NCBI GenBank assembly: GCA_017457295.1
Contig: JAFTHS010000019.1
Span: forward strand, 1-60,054
Source: Paludibacteraceae bacterium
Lineage (GTDB): Bacteria; Bacteroidota; Bacteroidia; Bacteroidales; Paludibacteraceae
Direction of reading: 5' to 3'
DNA: 60,054 bases
Position numbers and translations under genes: made by a program. The notes under the pieces were generated by a model, which worked only from the letters and a program-made list of their open reading frames with translations, was not told where the DNA came from and searched no databases. Each line of letters opens with the position of its first letter. Within the stretch, counting starts at the first letter, position 1. Shown one piece after another: positions 39,338 through 48,467 of this stretch.

Positions 39338-40780
39338 CTACTCTTGGTTAGCTATCTTCATTAAATATGCTTTGGCTGCCTCGTACTCGTTAGGGATAAT
39401 GCCGTCGAGTATGGCATCTTTGATTGCATTCTTGAGTTCGCCCACGCGCGAGCAAGGTTCGAGATTTAGCAGTTGCATGATCTCTTCGCCACGCACAGGC
39501 GGTTGGAAATTGCGGATACGGTCTTTCTCCTCCAATTCAATCATCTTCTGCCGTACCAGTTCGTAGTTCTTATGGAAGCGACGCACTTTCTCTTCGTTCT
39601 TGGAAGTGATATCTGCATCGCAAAGCAACATCAAGTCATCGATGTCGTCGCCCGCCTCAAACAACAAACGGCGTACTGCCGAATCGGTGACCGTATCTTC
39701 GATGAGATTGATTGGGCGCATATGCAGATCCACCATCTTGATGACATACTGCATCTTCTCGTTCTGCGGCATCTTCATGGTCTTGAAGATACGAGGAATC
39801 ATCTTAGCGCCGAGATAGTTATGGTTGCGGAAAGTCCAGCCCGCATGGTCGTCCCATGCTTTGGATTTAGGTTTGCCTATATCGTGTAGTAATGCAGCCC
39901 AACGAAGCCACAAATTGTCCGATTTCATCGACAAATTATCCAATACTTGCAGGGTATGGAAGAACACATCTTTGTGTCCTTTGCCATCTTTGGTTTCTAC
40001 GCCTTTGAGTGCGCTGAGTTCGGGGAAAATTAGCGGAAGTAGTCCAGTTTTATCGAGCAAGATCCATCCTACAGATGGTTTGCGCGAGAGCATGATTTTG
40101 TTGAGTTCCTCCACAATGCGCTCCTTGGTAATGATCTTGATTCGTTCGGCATTTCGCTCGATGGAATCGAAGGTTTCTCTATCTAAGTAGAAGCCAAGTT
40201 GGGTAGCAAAGCGGATGGCACGCATCATACGAAGTGGGTCATCGGAATAGGTGATATCAGGGTCGAGGGGTGTGCGGATAGTGCACTCGTTCATATCGTG
40301 TATGCCGCCAAAGGGGTCCAGCAGTTCGCCGTAGCGTTCGCGGTTGAGGCAGACAGCCATGGCGTTGATGGTGAAGTCACGGCGATTTTGGTCATCCTCC
40401 AGCGTGCCGTCTTCCACAATTGGGTTGCGTGAATCGTGCTGATAACTCTCACGGCGTGCCCCGACAAACTCCAATTCCATTTTACCACGCTTCACTTGGG
40501 CAGTACCATAGGTCTTGAAGACGCTGAGGTGTGCCCCTTTGCCAAGGCGTTTGGCTACGGCTTGTGCGAGTTCAATGCCACAACGGGTTCCCTGACTTGC
40601 CTCGTGGGCAAGTAGGGTGTTCTTACCGACCACAACGACATCAATGTCGGTACTGTCGCGATGCAGGAAAATATCGCGTACATAACCGCCAATGACATAG
40701 CACTCCAAGCCGAGTTTGTCGGCCTCTTCACCCACAAGGTGAAGGATAGGCAAGTCTATTTTAGGATGGGAGGCAAGCAC
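39338..40780 (-). CDS. cca: CCA tRNA nucleotidyltransferase with HD domain
   Basis: Adds or repairs the 3' CCA of tRNAs, needed here since the one tRNA gene seen does not encode CCA. The 480-residue class II nucleotidyltransferase has GGYVRD (31-36) and the metal-binding DIDVVV (Asp45, Asp47), RRDFTINAMA, the RNA-binding helix region DPLRMMRAIRFATQLGF and an HD domain (LLHDIGKPKSK). The start codon is GTG at 40780, overlapping by one base the TAG of the small membrane protein gene (TAGTG). Poly(A) polymerases share the fold, but the HD domain and context favour CCA addition. Confidence 0.9.
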   Translation of the reverse strand: MLASHPKIDLPILHLVGEEADKLGLECYVIGGYVRDIFLHRDSTDIDVVVVGKNTLLAHEASQGTRCGIELAQAVAKRLGKGAHLSVFKTYGTAQVKRGKMELEFVGARRESYQHDSRNPIVEDGTLEDDQNRRDFTINAMAVCLNRERYGELLDPFGGIHDMNECTIRTPLDPDITYSDDPLRMMRAIRFATQLGFYLDRETFDSIERNAERIKIITKERIVEELNKIMLSRKPSVGWILLDKTGLLPLIFPELSALKGVETKDGKGHKDVFFHTLQVLDNLSMKSDNLWLRWAALLHDIGKPKSKAWDDHAGWTFRNHNYLGAKMIPRIFKTMKMPQNEKMQYVIKMVDLHMRPINLIEDTVTDSAVRRLLFEAGDDIDDLMLLCDADITSKNEEKVRRFHKNYELVRQKMIELEEKDRIRNFQPPVRGEEIMQLLNLEPCSRVGELKNAIKDAILDGIIPNEYEAAKAYLMKIANQE

Positions 40781-40977
40781 TATTTTTCTTCTTTGTGAGT
40801 TTCCTTATGCCCAAGATACAACATAGTTAGCATGATAACTTGGGGGGTTAGCAATATGACACTTTTAAATAGAAACTCTTTAAATTCCCAACGAAAAATA
40901 CCCCATGCAAGCAATAATCCAGCAATAGCACCAGCTGCGCATAATGCAATATATTTTTTGAGTTCTTTCGTTGTCAT
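40780..40977 (-). CDS. Small two-helix membrane protein
   Basis: A 65-residue protein from ATG 40977 (MTTKELKK) with two hydrophobic segments (IALCAAGAIAGLLLAWGIF and FLFKSVILLTPQVIMLTMLY) and a charged tail (GHKETHKEEK). An upstream ATG at 40995 falls against the efp terminator, so the later start is preferred. Function unknown. Its stop overlaps the cca GTG, which suggests translational coupling. Confidence 0.65.
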   Translation of the reverse strand: MTTKELKKYIALCAAGAIAGLLLAWGIFRWEFKEFLFKSVILLTPQVIMLTMLYLGHKETHKEEK

Positions 40978-40993
40978 AATTGTTAAATATTGC

Positions 40994-41041
40994 AAAAAGT
41001 TTCAAGGGCTTCAGTATTTGAATGATTGAAACCTTTGAAAC
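40994..41041 (-). terminator. Probable efp terminator
   Basis: On the minus strand GTTTCAAAGG (41041-41032) can pair with CCCTTGAAAC (41008-40999) with one mismatch, followed by five T (40998-40994). The loop is long (23 nt), so it may be weak and allow read-through into the cca run. Confidence 0.5.
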
Positions 41042-41072
41042 TTTTTTATCTTGAAACTCGCTGATTTAACGA

Positions 41073-41636
41073 TTAGCGAACGCGCTCGCAGTAGCTACCA
41101 TCGCGGGTATCTACGCGGATAGTCTCACCTTCGTTGCAGAAGAGAGGAACGCGGATCTCAGCACCTGTCTCGAGAGTAGCAGGTTTGAGGGTGTTGGTAG
41201 CGGTATCGCCTTTGAGACCTGGCTCGGTGTATGAGATTACCAACTCAACCTTAGTTGGCAACTCAGCAAAGAGGATAGTGTCGGTAGAAGCGTCAGATAC
41301 AACGTCGCAAACAAAACCCTCTTTGAGGAAATCTACACCAGTGATAAGGTCGTGACCGATAGGCACTTGCTCGAAAGTCTCTTGGTTCATGAAGATATAG
41401 TCCTCACCCTCTTTGTAGAGGTATTGATATGGACGACGCTCTACGCGAACATCCTCAAGTTTCTCACCAATGTTGAAGCGGCGCTCCAATACGCGACCAT
41501 CAACAACATCTTTGAATTTCACACGCATAATGGTGTTACCTTTTCCTGGCTTAACGTGCAGGAAGTCAATTACAAAATACAAACGGCCGTCCATGCGGAT
41601 ACATACACCGTTCTTTACGTCTTGAGAGTTAATCAT
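41073..41636 (-). CDS. efp: Elongation factor P
   Basis: Relieves ribosome stalling at polyproline stretches. The 187-residue protein has the three-domain EF-P layout. The loop lysine that is modified in many bacteria is Lys32 in HVKPGKGNT. The C-terminal domain has GLKGDTATNTLKPATLETGAEIRVPLF. Modification genes are not in the window. It has its own promoter with a leader of about 70 nt. Confidence 0.96.
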   Translation of the reverse strand: MINSQDVKNGVCIRMDGRLYFVIDFLHVKPGKGNTIMRVKFKDVVDGRVLERRFNIGEKLEDVRVERRPYQYLYKEGEDYIFMNQETFEQVPIGHDLITGVDFLKEGFVCDVVSDASTDTILFAELPTKVELVISYTEPGLKGDTATNTLKPATLETGAEIRVPLFCNEGETIRVDTRDGSYCERVR

Positions 41637-41712
41637 AATCTTATTATCGTTTTGTTTGAAAAATTACCCAACAAAGCGAATTGAGCATACTACCCAATTT
41701 CGAAATCGGCTG

Positions 41713-41743
41713 CAAAGATACTACTTTTTTTTCACATACGCAA
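41713..41743 (-). promoter_or_regulatory. efp promoter
   Basis: TTG (41743-41741) and TATCTTTG (41720-41713) lie 20 bp apart on the minus strand, 77 bp upstream of the efp ATG. Confidence 0.75.
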
Positions 41744-41776
41744 TATGTAGTACAATTTTTGTGTATGTTGCCCTTG

Positions 41777-41831
41777 CGTAACATCAGCCTATCTTCGGGG
41801 TATCTTCGGCATATCATCAGCATATCTTCGG
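41777..41831. repeat. Five-unit degenerate 11-bp tandem array
   Basis: Consecutive 11-mers CGTAACATCAG, CCTATCTTCGG, GGTATCTTCGG, CATATCATCAG and CATATCTTCGG. The unit differs from the 4492/22307 family, but period and copy number are the same. Confidence 0.8.
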
Positions 41832-41908
41832 CTACAGATAGTGGAGCAGACATGCTAATTTTTCTACTACCACACTACCACACTATCACATAAAAAAGAA
41901 TGAAAAAG

Positions 41909-41939
41909 TTGTATATATAAAAAAAAAGTTGTAACTTTG
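41909..41939 (+). promoter_or_regulatory. Promoter of the PpiC/GldG/LysM run
   Basis: TTG (41909-41911) and TAACTTTG (41932-41939) are 20 bp apart. The leader to the ATG at 42018 is about 70 nt. Confidence 0.75.
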
Positions 41940-42017
41940 CACGCTAATTATGCTGTATTGAATAATTGGCTACGATGAAGAGCTTTTTAGTGAATACAAA
42001 CAAATAACTTTATAGCA

Positions 42018-43793
42018 ATGAAAAAACCATTTTTATCAATCATTCTGCTTGGTGCCAGTTTGCTGAGTTTCGGCCAAGACGACCAAGTGCTGATGACCAT
42101 CGATGGCAATCCAGTAATGGCGTCAGAGTTTTTGTACATCTATGAAAAGAACAACCAAGAGACCAGTCTGGAGAAGAAGTCAATGGAAGAATACTTGGAT
42201 TTGTTCATCAATTTCAAACTGAAAGTGACCGAAGCTATTGCGCAAGGTGTGGACACTACCGAGGCCTTTAAGAAAGAGTTGGCAGGATACCGTGCTCAGG
42301 CTACTCCTAAGTACTTGCAAGACAACGATGCTGTGGATAGTTTGTTGCAATTGAGCTACAATCGCATGGCTCATGTGCGTCGTGCTGCTCATATTGCGGT
42401 TCAATGCGACCATGCAGCTGATTCGGCTACGTTAGCAGCTGCGGAAGCCAAGATCAATCTAGCTCGCGAACGTGTAACCACTGGTGTAGCAAAGAAAGTG
42501 AAGAAAGGTCGCAAATGGGTGACGGTGCAAGAGCCAGAGGATTTTGCTACAGTGGCAAAAGAAATGTCGGAAGACCCATCTGCAAAAGAAAATGGCGGCG
42601 AATTGGGTTGGATACAAGTGTTCCGCTATGTATATCCATTTGAGGATGCTGTGTACAACACTCCTGTGGGTGAAGTGACCGAAGTATTTAAGAGTCCGTT
42701 TGGGTACCATATTGCTTTGGTGGAAGAAGAGCGTGACTTCGAGGAGGTGCATGCTGCACATATCATGAAGATGATGCCTCGTGGCAATGCTGAGTTGGCT
42801 ATTACAGCTAAGGATAAGATTGATAGTCTGTATCAAGTGGTATTGTCTGGCGCCGATTTTGCTGAGGTAGCTACTGCCCACTCTGACGATAAGGGTTCTG
42901 CGATGCGTGGTGGCGATTTGGGCTGGTTTGGCAGAGGAATGATGGTTCAGCCATTCGAAAATATCACTTTTGGTATGGAGATCGGAGCTATAAGTCAGCC
43001 ATTCCCAACTCGCTTTGGTTGGCACTTTGTGAAGCTTTACGATAGACGTGGTATTCAGCCATTGGATAGCATGCGCAACACTCTGATGACCCAAGTGAAA
43101 CGCGATGCTCGCTTTGCTGAAGCAGAGAAGAGCTTTATCAATAAGACTCGTGCCGAGTACAACTTGCCTGCTAGCATGAGCGATGCTGATGTGAAAGCAT
43201 ATGCCGATGCGCATTTGGAGGAGAAGTACGAGGATTTTCGCCACTTGGTGCGCGAGTACCACGATGGTATTTTGCTCTTCGACGTATCGCTCCGCGAAGT
43301 GTGGGATAAGGCAAACCAAGATGTAGAGGGCTTGGCTAACTACTTCAAAGCGCATAAGAAGGAATATACATGGGACGAGCCACGTTTCAAGGGATATATG
43401 ATTTATGCAAAGAACAAAGTGGCAGCCAATACTGCTAAGCAGATTATCAAGAGTGCAGACCCTGATAGCATTATAAGCTATCTAAACCAACGCGTGAATG
43501 TGGACAGTGTGACATACGTGAAGGTGGAGCGTGGTTTGTGGACTGCGGGCAAGAATGCTGCGGTGGATAAATATGGTTTCAAACTGAAGGACGTGGACTA
43601 TACTCCTACCGAGGAATTCCCATTGGTAATCCCTGTGGGTAAGGTGATTAAAGCGCCACAAGAGTACACCGACGAGCGTGGCAAAGTGACTACCGATTAT
43701 CAAGACTATTTGGAAAAGCAATGGGTAGCAGTGCTTCGCGAGAAGTATCCAGTAGTGGTGAATCAGGAGGTGTTTGAGGCACTGAAGAAATAG
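42018..43793 (+). CDS. Periplasmic PpiC-type peptidyl-prolyl isomerase (SurA-like)
   Basis: A 591-residue exported chaperone/isomerase. The signal peptide ends near LLSFGQ. A helical N-terminal part (EYLDLFINFKLKVTEAIAQG) is followed by two parvulin domains: the first about 125-240 (FATVAKEMSEDPSAKENGGE, FKSPFGYHIALVE) and the second about 240-350 (HAAHIMKMMPRG, DFAEVATAHSDDKGSAMRGG, PTRFGWHFVKL). A long C-terminal region follows. It probably helps outer-membrane protein folding. It leads a plus-strand run of envelope genes. Confidence 0.9.
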   Translation: MKKPFLSIILLGASLLSFGQDDQVLMTIDGNPVMASEFLYIYEKNNQETSLEKKSMEEYLDLFINFKLKVTEAIAQGVDTTEAFKKELAGYRAQATPKYLQDNDAVDSLLQLSYNRMAHVRRAAHIAVQCDHAADSATLAAAEAKINLARERVTTGVAKKVKKGRKWVTVQEPEDFATVAKEMSEDPSAKENGGELGWIQVFRYVYPFEDAVYNTPVGEVTEVFKSPFGYHIALVEEERDFEEVHAAHIMKMMPRGNAELAITAKDKIDSLYQVVLSGADFAEVATAHSDDKGSAMRGGDLGWFGRGMMVQPFENITFGMEIGAISQPFPTRFGWHFVKLYDRRGIQPLDSMRNTLMTQVKRDARFAEAEKSFINKTRAEYNLPASMSDADVKAYADAHLEEKYEDFRHLVREYHDGILLFDVSLREVWDKANQDVEGLANYFKAHKKEYTWDEPRFKGYMIYAKNKVAANTAKQIIKSADPDSIISYLNQRVNVDSVTYVKVERGLWTAGKNAAVDKYGFKLKDVDYTPTEEFPLVIPVGKVIKAPQEYTDERGKVTTDYQDYLEKQWVAVLREKYPVVVNQEVFEALKK

Positions 43794-43810
43794 TATTTTT
43801 GCGGCAAGGA

Positions 43811-45430
43811 ATGAAGTGGAGAACGCTGATAGCGATAGTGCTGTCCCTAATACTGGTTCAAGTATTGGTGCAGCATGTTGTGGTTCGTTGGGATATGACC
43901 GACGAACATCGTTATAGCATTGCCTCCACTACCAAGCAACTGATACAGTCGTTGGATGCTCCTGTGCAAGTGACCATCTTGTTAGACGGAGAACTGAATG
44001 CGGGTTTTCAGCGTTTGCAACGTGCTACCATAGAGATTACCGAGGAGCTGCGTGTATATGCAGAGCATGATTTTGATGTACATGTCTCTGCAGAAAATGT
44101 ACCACAAGGAATCGAGCCCACAGTCATTCACGAACGTACACACAAGGGGCAGACAGCCCAAACTACTGTATATCCATTTGCCTTGGTTACCTATAAAGGC
44201 AAGACCGCAGTGGTGGAACTACTATGCAACATGCGAGGGCTGAGTGGCGAGGAGAATTTGAATCATAGTATCGAGAATCTAGAGTATGCCTTTGTAGAGG
44301 CTATCCACTTGCTCACGCGTGACAAGGTAGAGAAAATAGCTTTTCTAGAGGGGCATGGCGAATTGGTAGAGAAGGATGTGTATGATATCAGTCAAGCACT
44401 GTCGTACTATTATCAAATCGATCGCGGCGTATTAGGCAACGAAACGGGAGTGCTGGACGAATATCGAGCGGTGGTGATTGCTGATCCTCAGTTGCCATTT
44501 TCGGATAAGGATAAATACATACTTGATCAGTATCTAATGCACGGTGGCCGTATCTTGTGGGTGGTGAATGGAGTGCGTTTCTCGGAGGAGCATCTTTCTT
44601 CTACGGGAGTGACGCCAATTATTGGGTTAGACTTGAATCTCAATGATATGCTATTCCGCTACGGCATTCGCATCAATCCTGCTCTGGTACAAGATTTGCA
44701 ATGCCTGCCTATGCCTGTGGATGTGTCCACCAATCCTCAGCAACCCAACTGGCAACCTATGCCATGGACCTATGCTCCGCTATTGCTGACGTCGCAGGCT
44801 TCACCTATCACGCGCAATGTGGCGCAAGTGAGTGCCACGATGGCTTCGTGTATTGATTTCGTAGGAGGAGAGGATGGCTTGCAGAAGGAGGTGCTACTAG
44901 CTACATCATCGGCGAGCCGCATTACGGGTGCCCCCGCTGAAGTGGATTTGAGCATGTTTAGTGGCGACGAAAGCACCTTTAAGCATGCTTTCATTCCTGT
45001 AGCGGCAAGTATATCGGGCGAGTTCTCTTCGTTATATGCTCATCTGTTGCCTCCTGAAGGATTAGAATTGCATGCTCCGCAAACCAAGAGAAGTGTGCCC
45101 ACCAAGCAGATTGTGGTAGCGGCGGGTAGTACTATTCGCAACGAGTGGCAGTATGGGCAACCGCTACCTTTGGGCTACGACCAATTTACCCGTATGCAGT
45201 TCGGCAATCGCGATTTTATGGTGAATGCAGTACTATATCTGACTGATGATACGGGATGGATGTCATTGCGCCAAAAAGAACTGACACTACGATTGCTGAA
45301 CGACCAACGAGCTCGCGATTATCGGATTACGGCACAGGTGGTTTGTATCGTAGTGCCATTGATGATATTGGCTATTGTGGGATGCACAATCATAGGAGTA
45401 CGTAAACATCGTTACACAAAAAAACAATGA
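43811..45430 (+). CDS. gldG: GldG-like gliding-motility ABC-type auxiliary protein
   Basis: A 539-residue inner-membrane protein with an N-terminal anchor (TLIAIVLSLILVQVLVQHVV), a large periplasmic GldG/ABC_transp_aux domain (SLDAPVQVTILLDGELNAGFQ, KVEKIAFLEGHGELVEKDVYD, RAVVIADPQLPFSDKDKYILDQYLMHGGRILWVVNG) and a C-terminal helix (VVCIVVPLMILAIVGCTIIG). I prefer ATG 43811; a TTG at 43799 would add four residues. In gliding species GldG works with GldA and GldF, but neither lies next to it here. Its stop overlaps the next ATG (ATGA). Confidence 0.82.
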   Translation: MKWRTLIAIVLSLILVQVLVQHVVVRWDMTDEHRYSIASTTKQLIQSLDAPVQVTILLDGELNAGFQRLQRATIEITEELRVYAEHDFDVHVSAENVPQGIEPTVIHERTHKGQTAQTTVYPFALVTYKGKTAVVELLCNMRGLSGEENLNHSIENLEYAFVEAIHLLTRDKVEKIAFLEGHGELVEKDVYDISQALSYYYQIDRGVLGNETGVLDEYRAVVIADPQLPFSDKDKYILDQYLMHGGRILWVVNGVRFSEEHLSSTGVTPIIGLDLNLNDMLFRYGIRINPALVQDLQCLPMPVDVSTNPQQPNWQPMPWTYAPLLLTSQASPITRNVAQVSATMASCIDFVGGEDGLQKEVLLATSSASRITGAPAEVDLSMFSGDESTFKHAFIPVAASISGEFSSLYAHLLPPEGLELHAPQTKRSVPTKQIVVAAGSTIRNEWQYGQPLPLGYDQFTRMQFGNRDFMVNAVLYLTDDTGWMSLRQKELTLRLLNDQRARDYRITAQVVCIVVPLMILAIVGCTIIGVRKHRYTKKQ

Positions 45431-46974
45431 GACGGATTTTTGTACATATTGGGCTATTGCTTGTTTTTGCATTTATGCCTATTCTTTTGCTAGGGCAGCA
45501 GCCATTAGCATATCCCCTTGATACAATTGATGGTAAAATATATTATCGCTATACGGTGGAGCGCAGCATAGGACTGTATCGCCTGAGTGTAAATTTTGGT
45601 GTGAGCCAGGAGGAGATTTTGCGTGCTAACCCTATTATCCAAGAGAAGGGACTGCGCTACGATGAAGTGATTCTAATTCCCGCTAAGGGCTTAGAGGTCA
45701 AACCTGCTGTCGTGGCAACCCCTGCTCCAGTGGTAGACCCCGTGGAGCAACCATTTGTTGCACCTGCGCCATCTGCTCCCGCGCAACCCGAGAACGACTC
45801 GCTTCAACCTGCGCTAGAAGACAAAGTGAAGGAGAAGAGAAAAAGGCGTATTATCCTGCCACAATTGAAGTGGGAGAGATGGGGTGCTAAGGAAGAGCAA
45901 GTCGTACCTGATACGCTAGTGCAAGCAGTAGATACCCTTGCGGCTGACTCAGTTGTGAAGGGCAATGTTCTCAAGGTAGCATTCATGCTATCATTGCAAG
46001 CTGATGCTGTGAAGCGCGACAAGAATATGGATCGTTTCTATGATTTCTATGCAGGTGCGTTGATAGCTATCTACGAAGCTCAAGCCAAAGGGCAAGCCCT
46101 AGAAATCTTTACCTACGATGTGGGTAAGTCAGCGCATGCTATTACCAAGGTATGGCCAGAGTTGAGGGCGAACGAGGTAGATGCTGTGATAGGCCCTGTA
46201 TATTCACAACAAGTGGCATTGGCTGCTGATTCTGCGGCCAAGGATAGCATACCTATGTTGGTTCCTTTCTTATCACGTGTAGAGGAGATTGAGCAAAATC
46301 CGTATGTGATTAAGTTTAATCCTTCTGCCCAAATCGAAGCCGACACATTAGCGCGTTATTTGGCTGAACGCAAAGATAGTATCCAGTGCATATTGTTGGA
46401 GGCTAAAGAGAGCGAAGTTATTCCGGGTGGTATAAATGCTTTGCACCAGGCACTGAAGCAGCATGGCGTACCTACTTCTACTATCACCCTGCGCGCTATT
46501 CTTACTGATTCGCTAGAGAGTAGTTTTCATCCTACGAAAGAGAATGTAGTAGTATTCAATACTGAGAAATTTAGCAATCTCAATACTGTTCTTCCGCACT
46601 TGTTGAGCGCATATGGCAAATATAAGATTACGCTCTATTCTCACTATTCATGGCAAAATGAGAAGATTATTTTACCTCAGCTCTATACTTCAGTTTTTGC
46701 AAAGGACCCTCAACCTTCCGATAAGTATGAGGAACTTTTCCGTACCTACTTCAATCACGAGTTGTCATCCCAACTTCCTCGATACGATTTGTTGGGTTAC
46801 GATCTGACGGGTCATTTATTGCATGCGCTAATCAACAACGATAGTGATACCATTACCACTGTGCCTAATCTTGCTAACGAGAAGTGGGAGGGAGCCCAAT
46901 CTACTATTCTTTATCAACCTGTGAATGATAACGGAGGATTGGAAAACCATAACGTACATATTATTCATCAATGA
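45427..46974 (+). CDS. LysM plus type 1 periplasmic-binding-fold protein
   Basis: A 515-residue exported protein. It has a signal peptide (cleavage near LLLGQ), one LysM peptidoglycan-binding domain (about 40-86, YYRYTVERSIGLYRLSVNFG, VSQEEILRANP), a Pro/Ala/Val-rich linker and basic patch (KVKEKRKRRI), and a domain resembling the type 1 periplasmic-binding (amino-acid receptor/LpoA-like) fold from about 180 (VLKVAFMLSLQADA, EVDAVIGPVYSQQ, PMLVPFLSR). An LpoA-like role in peptidoglycan synthesis is one possibility but is inference. It overlaps its neighbours on both sides by ATGA junctions. Confidence 0.78.
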   Translation: MRRIFVHIGLLLVFAFMPILLLGQQPLAYPLDTIDGKIYYRYTVERSIGLYRLSVNFGVSQEEILRANPIIQEKGLRYDEVILIPAKGLEVKPAVVATPAPVVDPVEQPFVAPAPSAPAQPENDSLQPALEDKVKEKRKRRIILPQLKWERWGAKEEQVVPDTLVQAVDTLAADSVVKGNVLKVAFMLSLQADAVKRDKNMDRFYDFYAGALIAIYEAQAKGQALEIFTYDVGKSAHAITKVWPELRANEVDAVIGPVYSQQVALAADSAAKDSIPMLVPFLSRVEEIEQNPYVIKFNPSAQIEADTLARYLAERKDSIQCILLEAKESEVIPGGINALHQALKQHGVPTSTITLRAILTDSLESSFHPTKENVVVFNTEKFSNLNTVLPHLLSAYGKYKITLYSHYSWQNEKIILPQLYTSVFAKDPQPSDKYEELFRTYFNHELSSQLPRYDLLGYDLTGHLLHALINNDSDTITTVPNLANEKWEGAQSTILYQPVNDNGGLENHNVHIIHQ

Positions 46975-47660
46975 TATTGCATCGCCGTTACATATTGCTG
47001 ATTATTGGGTTGTGTACCACTCTTGCTATGTTGGCTCAGCCCCGCTTGCGTCGCCCCGAGATTTATGTGGGTGCTCATGCAGGCGTGATGGCATCCACCA
47101 TGACGTTCAAGCCAGCCGTAGCAGATATTGATATTATGCAATCGCCTTTGAGTGTGAATGGTGGTTTAGTGTTTCGCTATGCAGGGCACAAGGTGTGTGC
47201 TATTCAGGCGGAAATCAACTATATGCAGCGTGGTTGGAAAGAGACTGTGGCCATCAGCGAAGCATCTACTGCTGATTATGTGCGCCAATTGGATTATATT
47301 CAGGTGCCATTGCTAATGCATCTCTATTTTGGCAAGGAACGTTTTCGTGGTTTCTTCAATCTGGGTCCTCAGATTGGCTATTGCTTCCGCGATATAGCCA
47401 TCTACCCTTCGCAGTATGAGATGGTTATCTCGTCTGCGCCTCATCATCAGCCCATCGACAAGCCATTCGATTGGGGGCTTGCTGGTGGATTAGGTTGCTA
47501 CTATCGCACAAAAAAGATAGGCCTATTTCAGTTGGAAGCGCGTTTTAACTACAGTATGGGTACTATCTACAACAATAGGAAAGTGGATTATTTCAGTCAA
47601 TCCAATGCAATGAACCTCAGCATCAATTTTGCTTATATGTGGGAGATTAAGATAGATTGA
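46971..47660 (+). CDS. PorT-family outer-membrane beta-barrel protein
   Basis: A 229-residue predicted eight-strand-type barrel. The signal peptide ends LAMLAQ. Alternating strands are seen throughout (PEIYVGAHAGVMAST, GGLVFRYAG, CAIQAEINYMQRGW, FFNLGPQIGYCFRD, FDWGLAGGLGCYY, FQLEARFNYSMGTIY), ending in SINFAYMWEIKID. The PorT family name covers many barrels, so membership in the type IX secretion machine is not established by this. It is translationally coupled to the LysM gene. Confidence 0.75.
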   Translation: MILHRRYILLIIGLCTTLAMLAQPRLRRPEIYVGAHAGVMASTMTFKPAVADIDIMQSPLSVNGGLVFRYAGHKVCAIQAEINYMQRGWKETVAISEASTADYVRQLDYIQVPLLMHLYFGKERFRGFFNLGPQIGYCFRDIAIYPSQYEMVISSAPHHQPIDKPFDWGLAGGLGCYYRTKKIGLFQLEARFNYSMGTIYNNRKVDYFSQSNAMNLSINFAYMWEIKID

Positions 47661-47699
47661 TGCACCAATACAATTGAACTAATAATAACGAAAATAAAA

Positions 47700-48467
47700 A
47701 TGGGAAAAATCATTTCATTAGCCAATCAAAAAGGTGGTGTAGGCAAGACCACCACATCCATCAACTTGGCAGCTGCGCTCGCGGCAGAAGGCAAACATGT
47801 ATTGCTTATTGATGCCGATCCACAAGCCAACACCTCTTCGGGTCTGGGTATTGAGATACGCGAACTGAAGCATACTATCTACGAGTGTCTGGTTTCTGAT
47901 ATCGATCCTCAGTCGGCTATTGTGCCTACTTCTTTGCCTAACCTAGAACTTATCCCTTCGCATATTGACTTGGTGGGTGCTGAGATTGAGATGCTGAATA
48001 TCGAAAACAGAGAGAATATTCTCAAACGTGTGCTATCCAAATTACGTGCGTCATACGACTATATTCTCATTGACTGTTCGCCTTCGTTAGGATTGATTAC
48101 CATCAATGCTCTTACCGCTAGTGATAGTGTGATTATCCCTGTACAGTGCGAGTTTTTTGCTCTTGAGGGTATTGCCAAACTGCTTAATACTATCAAGATT
48201 ATCAAGTCTAATCTTAATCCTGCTTTGCGTATTGAGGGCTTTTTGCTTACTATGTACGATGGTCGCTTGCGTCTTTCTATGCAGGTGCACGATGAGGTAC
48301 GTCGCCATTTTGGCGATTTGGTCTTCGACACTGTGATTGCCCGCAATGTGCGTTTGAGCGAAGCGCCTAGTCATGGAATGTCGGTGCTGGAGTATGATCG
48401 CCATAGCCGAGGGGCGAAGAACTATATCAACCTTGCTAAAGAATTAATCAGGAGGAGCAACGCATGA
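47700..48467 (+). CDS. parA: Chromosome-partition ATPase ParA (Soj)
   Basis: The 255-residue ATPase moves ParB-bound origins. It has the deviant Walker A KGGVGKTTT (11-19), LLIDADPQANTSSGL, YILIDCSPSLGL and the C-terminal EAPSHGMSVLEYD. Its length and lack of an N-terminal HTH mark the chromosomal type. It overlaps parB by 4 nt. Confidence 0.96.
   Translation: MGKIISLANQKGGVGKTTTSINLAAALAAEGKHVLLIDADPQANTSSGLGIEIRELKHTIYECLVSDIDPQSAIVPTSLPNLELIPSHIDLVGAEIEMLNIENRENILKRVLSKLRASYDYILIDCSPSLGLITINALTASDSVIIPVQCEFFALEGIAKLLNTIKIIKSNLNPALRIEGFLLTMYDGRLRLSMQVHDEVRRHFGDLVFDTVIARNVRLSEAPSHGMSVLEYDRHSRGAKNYINLAKELIRRSNA

Larger units (their letters stand above)
41637..42017. other. 381-bp divergent region between efp and the PpiC gene
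   Basis: It holds the efp promoter (41713-41743, minus), a five-unit 11-bp degenerate array (41777-41831), a short CTACCACA repeat (about 41863-41890) and the promoter of the PpiC gene (41909-41939, plus). No gene was seen. Confidence 0.8.

Noticed and set aside
41777-41831. Possible CRISPR array
   Set aside because: The units are contiguous 11-mers with no spacers, and no cas gene is in the window.
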